64,000 nt of DNA from CAIYTF01 sp963664845 (lineage in GTDB: Bacteria; Bacteroidota; Ignavibacteria; Ignavibacteriales; Ignavibacteriaceae), in assembly GCA_963664845.1 (NCBI GenBank), contig OY761615.1:1178001-1242000 (forward strand), read 5' to 3'. The position numbers and the translations under genes are program-made. This document shows positions 8,068 through 17,464 of the stretch, piece after piece (position 1 is the first letter of the stretch; each line of letters begins with the position of its first letter). Below the pieces are notes generated by a model that saw nothing but the letters and a program-made list of their open reading frames with translations, was not told the origin of the DNA and made no database searches.

Positions 8068-9267
8068 ATGTACGAATACGAAAAAGATTACCGTTTTTTT
8101 GCCCAGGCTCCCGGCATGATGGAACACATCTGCGAAGAGGAGCTGCTGGAACTGGGAGCAAAAAACACCGAAATAGTTTACCGCGGTATTTATTTTAACG
8201 CCGACAAGGCGGCTCTCTATAATATTAATTATAATGCCCGCATGATCTCACGCGTGCTGGCTCCCCTGATCTCCTTCCACTGCGATCAATCTGTGATCCT
8301 GTTGGAGATAGCCGAAAGCATTCCCTGGGAAAAAATATTCCGTGTGGATCAGACGTTTTCAATTACCGCTTCAGTGGCGGACAGCTCGATAACCAATTCG
8401 CTCTATGCCTCGCAATGTTTGAAGGACGGCATTGCTGATTATTTCCGCGAGAAGTTCGGCAAACGCCCGGATATTAACGTCACCAATCCCGATGTGCGCT
8501 TTAACCTGCACATCCAGGAAGACAATGCGATAATAAGTCTTGATACTTCAGGCGAGTCGCTGCACAAACGGGGATACCGCCTGCTTGCCGGTGAGGCACC
8601 CATGCAGGAAACACTGGCCGCCGCCATCATCCGTTTGAGCAAATGGGATGGCAGCACACCCCTTTGGGACTGCATGTGCGGTTCGGGTACCATACTGGCC
8701 GAGGCACTCATGAGCTATTGCCGGCTCCCCGCGCAAACACTGCGCAAAAATTTTGGTTTCTGCTACATGCCCGATTATGATGCCGCCATATGGGCGAAGG
8801 TAAAAAAGGAAAGCGATGACCGCGTAAGGCCCCTGCCCGAAGGGCTCATCTACGGAAGCGACATGTCCGAAAAGGCAATAGAGGTTGCGAAAAACAATCT
8901 CTCGCGTCTCCCCTTCTCTGAAGCTATCGATCTGCAATGCCAGGAATTCCAGCATGTGAACCAGTTTGAGAACGGAACAATAGTGGTGAACCCGCCTTAC
9001 GGCATACGCCTTGGTGAACTTGAGGAAGTGAAACTGCTTTACAAGGAACTTGGCGATTTCCTGAAACGCCATTGCAAAGGAACCTCGGCGTTTATCTTCA
9101 CGGGTGACAAGTCACTGCAAAAATCAATAGGTTTGCGCGTTAACAAGAAAACGCCGTTGGTCAACGGAAAATTTGAGGGTCTGCTGCTGCAGATTGACAG
9201 CTACGAGGGCAGCAAGAAGGCAAAGTGGACCAGACCAGGCGCTGGAGAAGAGAAGAAGGAAGAGTAG
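8068..9267 (+). CDS. THUMP domain 23S rRNA guanine-N2 methyltransferase (RlmL-like)
   Basis: 399 residues. The N-terminal part (1-160) is a ferredoxin-like/THUMP RNA-binding module (APGMMEHICEEELLELGA, then LHIQEDNAIISLDTSGESLHKRGYR). The C-terminal part is a Rossmann methyltransferase with CMCGSGTILAEA for SAM binding and the catalytic motif VVNPPYGIRLGE (NPPY), which marks N6/N2 base methylation. The family (COG0116, RlmL/RlmK N-terminal half, YpsC) modifies 23S rRNA. I chose the ATG at 8068 with AAAGGA upstream; an in-frame TTG at 8041 with AAGGGTGAG five bases upstream is an alternative and adds 9 residues. The transcript stands alone. Confidence 0.88.
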   Translation: MYEYEKDYRFFAQAPGMMEHICEEELLELGAKNTEIVYRGIYFNADKAALYNINYNARMISRVLAPLISFHCDQSVILLEIAESIPWEKIFRVDQTFSITASVADSSITNSLYASQCLKDGIADYFREKFGKRPDINVTNPDVRFNLHIQEDNAIISLDTSGESLHKRGYRLLAGEAPMQETLAAAIIRLSKWDGSTPLWDCMCGSGTILAEALMSYCRLPAQTLRKNFGFCYMPDYDAAIWAKVKKESDDRVRPLPEGLIYGSDMSEKAIEVAKNNLSRLPFSEAIDLQCQEFQHVNQFENGTIVVNPPYGIRLGELEEVKLLYKELGDFLKRHCKGTSAFIFTGDKSLQKSIGLRVNKKTPLVNGKFEGLLLQIDSYEGSKKAKWTRPGAGEEKKEE

Positions 9268-9303
9268 AACCGGATTTTGCCGGATATAAAACTTATATAG
9301 CAC

Positions 9304-9325
9304 AGGGTTCAAAATTTTGGACCCT
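9304..9325. terminator. probable terminator hairpin after the rRNA methyltransferase
   Basis: AGGGTTCAAAATTTTGGACCCT is nearly self-complementary (one mismatch pair) and is followed by a T-rich stretch AATTTTCACTTTATT. It lies 37 bases after the stop codon. The U-run is broken, so strength is uncertain. Confidence 0.45.
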
Positions 9326-9456
9326 AATTTTCACTTTATTGTCGGAAGCTGCAATTTGCAAAAATATTTTGGTTGCGCTTTAAGGAGAACACCGGGTTGG
9401 TTTTGCGTACTTAACCAAGTAATTGCAATTAAGAATAATCGAAAGGAAATCTTTCA

Positions 9457-9906
9457 TTGAAATTTTTTTTGTTCCTAATGCTCGCATTCTGTTGTGTATC
9501 GTCATCATTTCCACAGGGAAACAATACAATTAACAATGGAGATAAAAACCGTATTGGTGATAATACTATCCAGCTTTTCATTGGTGATAAATTATTTGTA
9601 GAAGCGAATCAATCTGGAGATTCGCTGACCGGCTTTAAAATAGTTAGCGTTGTTTCGGATTCATCCAAAACCCTGATCATTGAGTTTGGCCTTGAGGATT
9701 TTGGTTCTCACAAAGCTTCCGTTATGAGAATTGTCAGTCCTTTTAAAAATATTATCCAGTATAAAGCAAAAATTAAATACTTATCTGTGCCAGATTATTA
9801 TCAAACAAGCGTGACTCCATTGTATCCGCATGTGAAAATGAAAGAAATCTGGCAGAACACCCTGGAGAGTATTGTGCTAAGTGATTTTATTGTTTCCGGA
9901 ATGTAA
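9457..9906 (+). CDS. small exported protein of unknown function
   Basis: 149 residues beginning with a clear signal peptide (MKFFLFLMLAFCCVSSSFPQ), so it is probably periplasmic or outer-membrane associated. The start is TTG, chosen because GAAAGGA lies 7-10 bases upstream and the signal peptide begins there. The mature part (N/D-rich start, then predicted beta strands) shows no family I recognise. No partner is evident; the next gene is 118 bases downstream on the same strand. Confidence 0.6.
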   Translation: MKFFLFLMLAFCCVSSSFPQGNNTINNGDKNRIGDNTIQLFIGDKLFVEANQSGDSLTGFKIVSVVSDSSKTLIIEFGLEDFGSHKASVMRIVSPFKNIIQYKAKIKYLSVPDYYQTSVTPLYPHVKMKEIWQNTLESIVLSDFIVSGM

Positions 9907-10024
9907 CTAACCAGACAAACATCCTCATTCAATATGCCGAAGTGATGAATCCGCATATTGAGAATATCTATTATATACTGTTTGCACGGTTAAGTACCTT
10001 TCTGAGAATGAATCAAAAAAGCGT

Positions 10025-10408
10025 ATGAATAATAAAACATTAAAAATCCTCAACGGAGAATTTACTATCCACCGGTTTGACCCATCTGAAGTCATTCCAA
10101 CGCAGCTATTTGCAAGTGAATTCTTCTGGATTGGCAAAACCGATACCGAGCTTTCAGTAGTTTGTAGCTCGGCCATTGAATTGGGCAGCACAAAAAGTGA
10201 AACCGGGTGGAAAACCATCAGAGTTTTGGGACAGATCGATTTTTCTGCAATTGGAGTTATTGCCGGAATAACATCAGTGCTGGCTGATAAAGGAATAAGC
10301 GTTTATGTTGTTTCAACGTTTGAAACGGATTACGTGTTGGTGAAAACGCAAATGCTTGCCGGTGCGATTGAGGCACTGACTGAGTCGGAGTACATTTTTG
10401 AAGACTAA
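10025..10408 (+). CDS. ACT domain-containing protein (CASTOR-type)
   Basis: 127 residues. The N-terminal half (LKILNGEFTIHRFDP, FFWIGKTDTELSVVC) and the C-terminal half (IGVIAGITSVLADKGISVYV, VSTFETDYVLVKTQM) form the tandem ACT layout of the CASTOR/ACT domain family, small-ligand (amino acid) sensor modules. The C-terminal half has the typical GIxxxLxxxGIsVyvvSTF pattern. No enzyme domain is attached. A strong terminator follows, so this is a short transcript, possibly with the upstream exported protein. Confidence 0.8.
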   Translation: MNNKTLKILNGEFTIHRFDPSEVIPTQLFASEFFWIGKTDTELSVVCSSAIELGSTKSETGWKTIRVLGQIDFSAIGVIAGITSVLADKGISVYVVSTFETDYVLVKTQMLAGAIEALTESEYIFED

Positions 10409-10469
10409 TTGATGATTTGGGGAAAGCATGTTGTTTTGCAAATTGTATATGAAATAAGTTGTTTTGAAT

Positions 10470-10504
10470 GCAGGGGTTCAGGATTTTGAACCCCTGCAGT
10501 TTTA
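10470..10504 (+). terminator. rho-independent terminator
   Basis: Perfect 11-bp stem GCAGGGGTTCA / TGAACCCCTGC with a six-base loop, followed by AGTTTTA. It closes the ACT gene transcript, 61 bases after the stop. Confidence 0.85.
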
Positions 10505-11051
10505 TGCCAACCAGTTGTTCTCGGGGTACCGTTTTAAGACAACCATTCTACTCTCCAAAATTCTCCGGATAGAACCCGCCTTCCCACGAACTCACTTGAA
10601 TCCAATTGTGCAATAAACATTCCCTTTACACAAGAGAGCAAGCCGAATGAATCCCCACTTTACTGGCAATGGCATCTTTGGAGATGACTCGTTCCGGGCA
10701 GACTGTCTTCCAACAGGTTTCATCCTCGAAAAACTCTTGGGAAAGAGCAAGGTGTCCGGTTTTATGACTTTTCCCATAACTCCCTAAGCCTCTTGCTTAT
10801 CTCATGATTTTTGCCTTAAATTAAGGTTCTTTTCGAAAATCTTTTGGTTGTTTCGAAATTTTGGCGCGAGACCCGAAAACCTGTATCCGGCGGCACATTT
10901 TAGTTCTTCCATTGGCCATATCTTCGAACAGGTTAGTGAAAAGTAAACTCGCATCTTTGGTCACTGATGCTCAAATTCACATAGTCTTAATCGGGTCAAG
11001 ATATCAGGTATCTTACCCTTCTCATTACGTAAAAAAAACGTACTCATAAGA
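10505..11051. other. 547-base intergenic stretch
   Basis: No convincing gene. The longest clean frame with an ATG is a 46-codon rightward ORF (10647-10787) without a ribosome binding site; its composition is not clearly coding. The last 150 bases should hold the promoter of the giant nuclease gene, but no clear -35/-10 pair stands out. Confidence 0.5.
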
Positions 11052-14000
11052 ATGGCACATATGAAAAAAAACTTTCTATTTATTTTATTTATTGGTTTTA
11101 TGCTCAGCAGTATGGGCATGGCACAATCCATTGCCGGGTGGGATTTCAGCACCATGAGCGGAGGAAACGGAAATTTTGGACCAAGCCCCTTAACGGCTAC
11201 AACAGCAGATGCAAACCTGACCGTGGGCGGACTGACCAGAGGTTCGGGATTTGGGACCTTGACAAGTACCGGAGCAGCCCTGGCATGGGGTTCAAATAAT
11301 TTTACCACAAATGGCACTATGGCAGGTGAAATAACTGCCAATAAATTTTTCTATTTTACCATAACTGCAAACTCCGGGTACAAAGTCTCCCTGTCGGGTA
11401 TTGCCGCATACAATATCAGGAGATCGAGTTCAGGACCAAATGCCGGTCAATGGCAATATCAAATAGGCTCGGGAACCTTTCAGAATATCGGATCCGCTAT
11501 TACCTGGGGTTCAGTAACATCATCTACCGGGAATCCACAGTCTGCAATTGATCTCAGCGGTATTTCCGACCTGCAAAATGTTGCCTACGGAACAACCATT
11601 ACTGTTCGCCTGGTTAATTATGGTGCAACATCAGCGACCGGAACGTGCTATCTGAAGGATCTTGGCAATACTACCACTAATGATTTTATAGTAAACGGAA
11701 CGGTGGAGAGCACTTCGTCGTTAACCGCACCAATACTAACTGCTGCCGGCTCTGCCACCGTTGATGCCGATGTTGCGATCACGTTTGCTGATGATGCCAA
11801 CTGGCGCGCTGCAGTAACCGCGGTGAAAATAAACGGATCCGCTCTAACTGCAACAACTGATTACACCTTGACCGCATCTGCGCTAACGCTTAAGCCAAGC
11901 GGACTCAATTCACTTCTAACTGCTTCCGGTTCAAAAACAGTCACGGTGGAAGCAACCGGTTACCCAAGCACAAGCGTCACCCAGCCTATTGGTGCCGGCG
12001 CGCCAACAACGGCCTATTCAACAATATCCATATCCCCTGCCCTGGCGCTTGGGACCACAAGTACTGTTACACTTACGGCAAAAGATCAGTATAATAACGC
12101 GGTATCAGGTTACTATTTCTCAGAAAAAGCAACCGTTTCCAACACTGATGCAACCACAGCAGAATCATATACCTTAAATGGCTCAGCGGTGACCTCCAGC
12201 CAGGGAACCGTACAAAGCATTGGCAGCGTTACGAATGCTTCAGGGGCTGCAACCTTTACGATCGCTATTCCCTGGACTGTAGATGGGAATGACGGTCTCT
12301 CAACGCAATTTTATTTAAGTAACGGATCTACAACCATCGGACCAGCATTTTCTTTTTATGCTCCACTGGTGAGTATCACCGGAACCATCAATACATTTGG
12401 CAACATAGTGACCGGTGCGTCTTCAACTGCTCAAAGCTACACCGTTGCCGGTATAAATCTGACGGACAATCTGATTGTGACGCCTCCGGCTTCTTATGAA
12501 ATTTCAACATCGAATTCGCCATTCACGGCACAGAGCACCATTACTCTTGTTCCCTCTTCAGGCACAGTGTCCACCACAACCATCTATGTCAGGTTCTCCC
12601 CTTCAGAGGCATCTGGAACAATTGCGGGAACAATAACAAATGCAAGCACCGGTGCAGCAACGCAATCAGTATCCGTTTCCGGTGTTGCGCTGAGCGCCGA
12701 GCCAACTGCACAAACAACGATTTCTTTCTCCAATATTGCTTCAACATCTTTGGACATTAACCTCACACTCCCGGGCAGCGGAAGCGGATCCAACAGAATT
12801 GTGGTCATGAAATCAGGGTCGCCAGTATCATTCACCCCGACAGATGGAAATGCTGTCAGTGGAGTGAGCAGCGTATTTACTTTAGCCACAGACCAAGGCT
12901 CCGGAAACAGGGTTGTTTATGACGGAACAGGTTCCGGCTATTCAACCGTATCGGTAACCGGATTGTCTTCCGTGACTACGTACTATTTCCAGGTGTTTGA
13001 ATACAATGCAGGAACAGGCAATTCACAAAATTATTTAACATCAGTTTCGTCCACTGCTTCACAAACAACAGATGTTGCATCGAATGGAACCTACACCTGG
13101 AATGGCGCGGTTTCAACCGATTTCACGACCGCTTCCAACTGGACACCCGCGCGCTCAGCACCGGCCACCACCGATGTGCTTCGCTTCAATTCCGGTTCAA
13201 CGTATACGATTACCGCGGTACCAACGCAGACCATCGGCAGACTGGTTCTGGCCAACAGCACGACCGTAACATTACAGGCCGGTGCAACCGGAACAGTTCT
13301 GACCATAGCAGGCAATGAGGGAACTGACCTTGATGTTCCGGCAGGTTCAGCATTGAACATCAGCGGCACCAATACCCTGAAGCTCTATCTTGGAACCGGT
13401 ACGGTTGGTATCATTGGAGGCACCATAACCTATACCGGCGCCGCGCACAAGCTTGATGCGTATGATGCTGCAGTCGTAAATTCCGCCGGCATCATATTCC
13501 AATCAGGCGCAAGTTTCACCCAAGGTTCCGGCGTTACCGGGAACGTATTCACCAACGGGGGAACTGCTTCTGCAATTATTTTCAGTTCCGGTGCAAATTT
13601 CAACCAATTGGATGGGTCAAATCCATTCGGGTTAGGCCAGCCATCTTCGAAAGTGGTTTTTCAGGCAGGAAGCAATTTTATAGTAAGAGCAGCGGGCATT
13701 ATTCCGGCCTTCAGCGGCAGGACCTATGCTAATCTTGAATATAATGTTGCATCTGCCGCGGCCAACACATCCGGAGGATTTGCGGTTTCAATTGATAATC
13801 TTACCATCACCGCCGGTACACTGAATTTCAATGTAACGGGAACACCCGGGCACAGCATCAAAGGCAATATTTCTGTTGCATCGGGAGCCACTTTAAATTT
13901 TGCACCAACTGCTGCAGCAGCCATCCAGTTTAGCGGTAACATTTTTATCGCATCGGGCGCAACCTTGAGCTTTGCTCCTACCGTTGGAGGCACTTTTACT

Positions 14001-17000
14001 TTCAGCGGCACTTCGGCACAAACAATTACCAATGCAGGCACATTCAACACAGCTTCACTCCAGACCTTTGTTATTAACAATGCTTCGGGTGTTTCGCTTG
14101 GCTCCGATCTTACGCTTAATGGAACCTTAACACTTACCAATGGGCTTTTAACTACCGGATCGTATGCACTTCACTTCGGGACCTCAGTTTCAGATCCAAC
14201 TGAAACCAGTGCAAGCCGGATTGTGGGAAATGCAATAATGGATTCCAGAGCCGTGGGCACCGGAACGTTGAGTTTTCTGGGCGCTGCGCTTACGGGGGCA
14301 ACGGATATGGGGAATGTTACCGTTGCACGAGTTACCGGTACTCACCTTACCGGCGCCTCACATCAAAGTATAAATGTTTACTGGGATATAACTGGCAGCG
14401 GGACTGCGCCTTTCGCTGACCGCTCTTTGGCACTTAGCTGGCTATCAGATTATGATAACGGGAAAATATTCAGCGCAACGAACTATGGGAAAATGTATCT
14501 GACAACAGATGCCGGAACCAGTTGGCAGACAGTTGGCTCCGCTTCAGATATGTCAGGTACTGCTTCGCATGCAACACCTGTCACGGCAACTGCCTCATTT
14601 GCCCGCTTCACGGTTTCAGACGCTGCGGCTCCGCTAATTTCAGAAGGACCAACAACCGTTTCTGTCACCCTGTTGCCCGAAGGATATGCATCCAATTATG
14701 CAACAAATGCCGCGCTGGCAACGGATACGATAATTATCCACCTTGCTTCAGTTGTATCTCCGTTCACTGATGTGGAAGCACACAGTGCTTTTATCAACCC
14801 GTCAACCCTGACAGCCTCGGCACCTTTCACGACCCTGACCAACGGGAATTATTATATATATGTCACACATCATAATACCGTTGAAACCTGGAGCAAATCC
14901 GCTCAATCGGTGACTGCAGGCACTCCGGTGACGTATAATTTCACCGATGCCAAAACCAAAGCATATGGTGACAATCTCGTCCTAAAGTCAGGGAAGTATT
15001 GCATCTATACCGGTGACGTTGACTCCAGCAAGTACATCGACAACAATGATTTATTGTTGATTGATAATGATGCATTCAGATTTGCGAACGGGAATCTCAT
15101 CACTGACCTTGATGGAAGCCGTTTTGTTGACAACAACGATTTGCTCATCTGCGATAACAATGCCTTTAATTTCATTGGGGCGTTAACACCAAAGAATACA
15201 AATCCGGTACCGGTTATCAGTTCACTCAATCCAGCCTCAATCACAGAAGGAAGTTCAGCGTTCATACTGACAGTGAATGGCAGCGGCTTTGTTGCTTCAT
15301 CAATTATTCAGTGGAACGGTACGAACCTGGCAACGACGTACGTTTCGGCAACACAGTTACAGGCAATCATTTCCGCAACAAGTATTGTCAGTGCCGGTAC
15401 AGCGAATGTAACAGTTTATACTGGAACACCAGGTGGCGGCACATCATCCGCACAAACGTTCACCATTTCCGCACAATCAAGCCCTGCACCTGTGCTTAGT
15501 TCAGTGAGCCCCGGGTCAATAACAGCAGGTGCTTCCGATTTCACACTAACTGCCACCGGAAGCAACTTTGTTGCCTCATCAGTTATTCAGTGGAACGGCA
15601 GCAGCCTGACAACAATCTATGTCTCGCCCACGCAACTGCAGGCAACCATTCCGGCTGCAAGCGTTGTCGGCGCAGGGACAGCAAGTGTAACGGTTTATAC
15701 TGCTGCACCGGGCGGCGGGACTTCTTCTGCCGTTACGTTCACCATAAACGCGGCACCCAATCCTGCGCCGGTCCTTAGCTCTGTGAGCCCGACTTCTGTC
15801 ACAGCCGGAGCATCTGCATTCACGCTCACAGCCACAGGCAGCAGTTTTATTGCCTCATCAGTCATTCAGTGGAACGGCAGCAGCCTGACAACAACCTATG
15901 TTTCGGCCACGCAATTGCAAGCGACCATTTCGGCCACAAGTGTTGCCAGCGCAGGCACAGCAAGTATAACAGTTTATACTCCAACACCGGGGGGCGGAAC
16001 TTCTTCCGCGGTTACATTCACCATAAACGCGGCCTCCAACCCAAACCCGGCACTAAGCTCGATTGACCCTACTTCTATAGCGTCAGGGAGCTCTGATTTT
16101 ACGTTAACGGCAACCGGAACCGGATTCATTTCTTCTTCGGTTATCAAGTGGAATGGCACCAGTCTGACCACCAGTTATGTTTCCGCGACACAACTTCAGG
16201 CGACCGTCCCCGCATCAAATGTGGCAAGCGCCAGCACTGCAAGCGTGACCGTTTATACGCCGGCGCCGGGCGGCGGCACTTCCTCTGCGCAGTCATTTTC
16301 CGTGTTCACAGCATCATCGAATGTTAACCTGACAATGGGTAATCCAAGCGGTGCAGTGAATGATGTGAACTATCCATCAAACTTCCTGATAGAACGACCA
16401 CAGTATTGCCTTTCCTATAGCCGCGATCGGGGAATACCCAACTGGGTAAGCTGGCAGTTGAATACCGCTTGGGCAACTGGCCCCGGAGTGAGGAAAGATA
16501 ATTTCACTGCCGATCCCCTTGTCCCATCCGCGTGGTATTCAGTTGGTGGCAATGCTTATTCCGGAAGCGGGTTTTCAAGAGGACACATGTGTCCCTCGGC
16601 AGACCGAATAATTACTCAAAGCGATAACGACACCGTTTTCTATATGACTAATATGATACCACAAAACCAGACCAATAACGGCGGGGTATGGGAAGAATTC
16701 GAAACGTATTGCCGCACACTGGCAAAGGCCGGCAATGTGCTCTATATAATCAGCGGCGGTTACGGTGATGGTGGGGTTCCCCTGAATTCAACTACTCCTG
16801 TTTATACTCTCCAAGGTGGGAAAATTGCAGTCCCGGCGAAGACCTGGAAAGTAGTAATGGTGTTACCGGACGGCACCAATGATGTCTCGCGTGTAACCAC
16901 GAGTACCCGTTGCATAGCTGTTATTATGAACAACGACAATGGTCCCTTCAATTCCTGGGGCACGTATCGCGTAAGTGTTGACTATATTGAATCCCTGACG

Positions 17001-17072
17001 GGTTATGACTTTTTCTCAAACGTATCGCCGTCAATTCAGGCAGTGATAGAAGCGGTGGTGGATAATCAATAA
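11052..17072 (+). CDS. giant secreted multidomain protein with C-terminal NUC1 nuclease
   Basis: 2006 residues. Signal peptide at 1-25 (start could be the ATG at 11061). Then an N-terminal beta domain (IAGWDFSTMSGG...), Ig-like and Fn3-like segments (to about 675), a beta-helix-like region rich in G/T/S/N (about 680-1080), a dockerin-like region with paired calcium-loop motifs (DVDSSKYIDNNDLLLIDNDAF and its repeat, about 1320-1380; first shown is 20+ residues shortened in homologues to GDV..DNNDLL), four IPT/TIG repeats of 93 residues (about 1384-1755), and a C-terminal DNA/RNA non-specific endonuclease domain (about 1770-2006). The nuclease has RGHMCPSADR, a form of the DRGHMAP catalytic motif, and NMIPQN...W...E, the metal-binding Asn region. 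Likely exported to degrade extracellular DNA/RNA for nutrients or to defend the cell; no sorting domain is obvious at the C-terminus because the nuclease ends the protein. Confidence 0.82.
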   Translation: MAHMKKNFLFILFIGFMLSSMGMAQSIAGWDFSTMSGGNGNFGPSPLTATTADANLTVGGLTRGSGFGTLTSTGAALAWGSNNFTTNGTMAGEITANKFFYFTITANSGYKVSLSGIAAYNIRRSSSGPNAGQWQYQIGSGTFQNIGSAITWGSVTSSTGNPQSAIDLSGISDLQNVAYGTTITVRLVNYGATSATGTCYLKDLGNTTTNDFIVNGTVESTSSLTAPILTAAGSATVDADVAITFADDANWRAAVTAVKINGSALTATTDYTLTASALTLKPSGLNSLLTASGSKTVTVEATGYPSTSVTQPIGAGAPTTAYSTISISPALALGTTSTVTLTAKDQYNNAVSGYYFSEKATVSNTDATTAESYTLNGSAVTSSQGTVQSIGSVTNASGAATFTIAIPWTVDGNDGLSTQFYLSNGSTTIGPAFSFYAPLVSITGTINTFGNIVTGASSTAQSYTVAGINLTDNLIVTPPASYEISTSNSPFTAQSTITLVPSSGTVSTTTIYVRFSPSEASGTIAGTITNASTGAATQSVSVSGVALSAEPTAQTTISFSNIASTSLDINLTLPGSGSGSNRIVVMKSGSPVSFTPTDGNAVSGVSSVFTLATDQGSGNRVVYDGTGSGYSTVSVTGLSSVTTYYFQVFEYNAGTGNSQNYLTSVSSTASQTTDVASNGTYTWNGAVSTDFTTASNWTPARSAPATTDVLRFNSGSTYTITAVPTQTIGRLVLANSTTVTLQAGATGTVLTIAGNEGTDLDVPAGSALNISGTNTLKLYLGTGTVGIIGGTITYTGAAHKLDAYDAAVVNSAGIIFQSGASFTQGSGVTGNVFTNGGTASAIIFSSGANFNQLDGSNPFGLGQPSSKVVFQAGSNFIVRAAGIIPAFSGRTYANLEYNVASAAANTSGGFAVSIDNLTITAGTLNFNVTGTPGHSIKGNISVASGATLNFAPTAAAAIQFSGNIFIASGATLSFAPTVGGTFTFSGTSAQTITNAGTFNTASLQTFVINNASGVSLGSDLTLNGTLTLTNGLLTTGSYALHFGTSVSDPTETSASRIVGNAIMDSRAVGTGTLSFLGAALTGATDMGNVTVARVTGTHLTGASHQSINVYWDITGSGTAPFADRSLALSWLSDYDNGKIFSATNYGKMYLTTDAGTSWQTVGSASDMSGTASHATPVTATASFARFTVSDAAAPLISEGPTTVSVTLLPEGYASNYATNAALATDTIIIHLASVVSPFTDVEAHSAFINPSTLTASAPFTTLTNGNYYIYVTHHNTVETWSKSAQSVTAGTPVTYNFTDAKTKAYGDNLVLKSGKYCIYTGDVDSSKYIDNNDLLLIDNDAFRFANGNLITDLDGSRFVDNNDLLICDNNAFNFIGALTPKNTNPVPVISSLNPASITEGSSAFILTVNGSGFVASSIIQWNGTNLATTYVSATQLQAIISATSIVSAGTANVTVYTGTPGGGTSSAQTFTISAQSSPAPVLSSVSPGSITAGASDFTLTATGSNFVASSVIQWNGSSLTTIYVSPTQLQATIPAASVVGAGTASVTVYTAAPGGGTSSAVTFTINAAPNPAPVLSSVSPTSVTAGASAFTLTATGSSFIASSVIQWNGSSLTTTYVSATQLQATISATSVASAGTASITVYTPTPGGGTSSAVTFTINAASNPNPALSSIDPTSIASGSSDFTLTATGTGFISSSVIKWNGTSLTTSYVSATQLQATVPASNVASASTASVTVYTPAPGGGTSSAQSFSVFTASSNVNLTMGNPSGAVNDVNYPSNFLIERPQYCLSYSRDRGIPNWVSWQLNTAWATGPGVRKDNFTADPLVPSAWYSVGGNAYSGSGFSRGHMCPSADRIITQSDNDTVFYMTNMIPQNQTNNGGVWEEFETYCRTLAKAGNVLYIISGGYGDGGVPLNSTTPVYTLQGGKIAVPAKTWKVVMVLPDGTNDVSRVTTSTRCIAVIMNNDNGPFNSWGTYRVSVDYIESLTGYDFFSNVSPSIQAVIEAVVDNQ
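15201..16316 (+). repeat. four tandem 279-base IPT/TIG-coding repeats
   Basis: Units begin at 15201, 15480, 15759 and 16038, exactly 279 bases (93 codons) apart. Each encodes P-V-L-S-S-V-S-P, then A-F-T-L-T-A-T-G, SSVIQWNG, and P-GGGTSSA. The high nucleotide identity between units 2 and 3 points to recent duplication. Confidence 0.9.
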
Positions 17073-17170
17073 CTACGTAAACGTTCACAGGAAATATCGT
17101 TTCCGGCACAAAAACGTTTGTATAGTTGCCGTCAAATTGGTAAATTTGGGCTTAACATCGTAGCACATAT

Positions 17171-17256
17171 GCCGGAATGGCGGAATTGGTAGACGCGCTG
17201 GACTCAAAATCCAGTGAGGCTTAAACCTCGTGCCGGTTCGAGTCCGGCTTTCGGTA
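17171..17256 (+). tRNA. tRNA-Leu (anticodon CAA)
   Basis: Acceptor strand GCCGGAA pairs with TTTCGGT (17249-17255, two G-T pairs). The anticodon stem CTGGA/TCCAG encloses the loop CTCAAAA, giving anticodon CAA (reads UUG). The long variable arm expected of leucine tRNA is present (TGAGGCTTAAACCTCG), and the T arm is GCCGG-TTCGAGT-CCGGC. CCA is not encoded. It stands between the nuclease gene and the TPR protein. Confidence 0.96.
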
Positions 17257-17274
17257 CATACGGCATATGACAAG

Positions 17275-17302
17275 AGCCCTTGCTTCTCACAAGGGCTTTT
17301 TT
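17275..17302 (+). terminator. rho-independent terminator after tRNA-Leu
   Basis: Stem AGCCCTTG / CAAGGGCT with a seven-base loop, followed by TTTTT. It lies 18 bases after the tRNA. Confidence 0.88.
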
Positions 17303-17464
17303 ATTTCCCAAAATTCGTTTTTTGCGTTCTCGATGGACTATCCGTTATTCCGTGTTTTCGACCCTTTCCCGTGTTTTCAGTGGTACCCGGATTTTATATT
17401 TTTTTCTCTCCTGCAATATTTCTATACTTGAATATATGTTATACTTTTTTCATCAGCGCGGAAA

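Noticed and set aside
10647..10787. 46-codon rightward ORF between the ACT gene and the giant nuclease
   Set aside because: No ribosome binding site, no known homologue and it could arise by chance; kept only as a note under the intergenic entry.
17171..17256. tRNA-Leu as an integration site
   Set aside because: No integrase gene or 3'-end tRNA duplication is nearby; the prophage is a transposing type elsewhere in the window.
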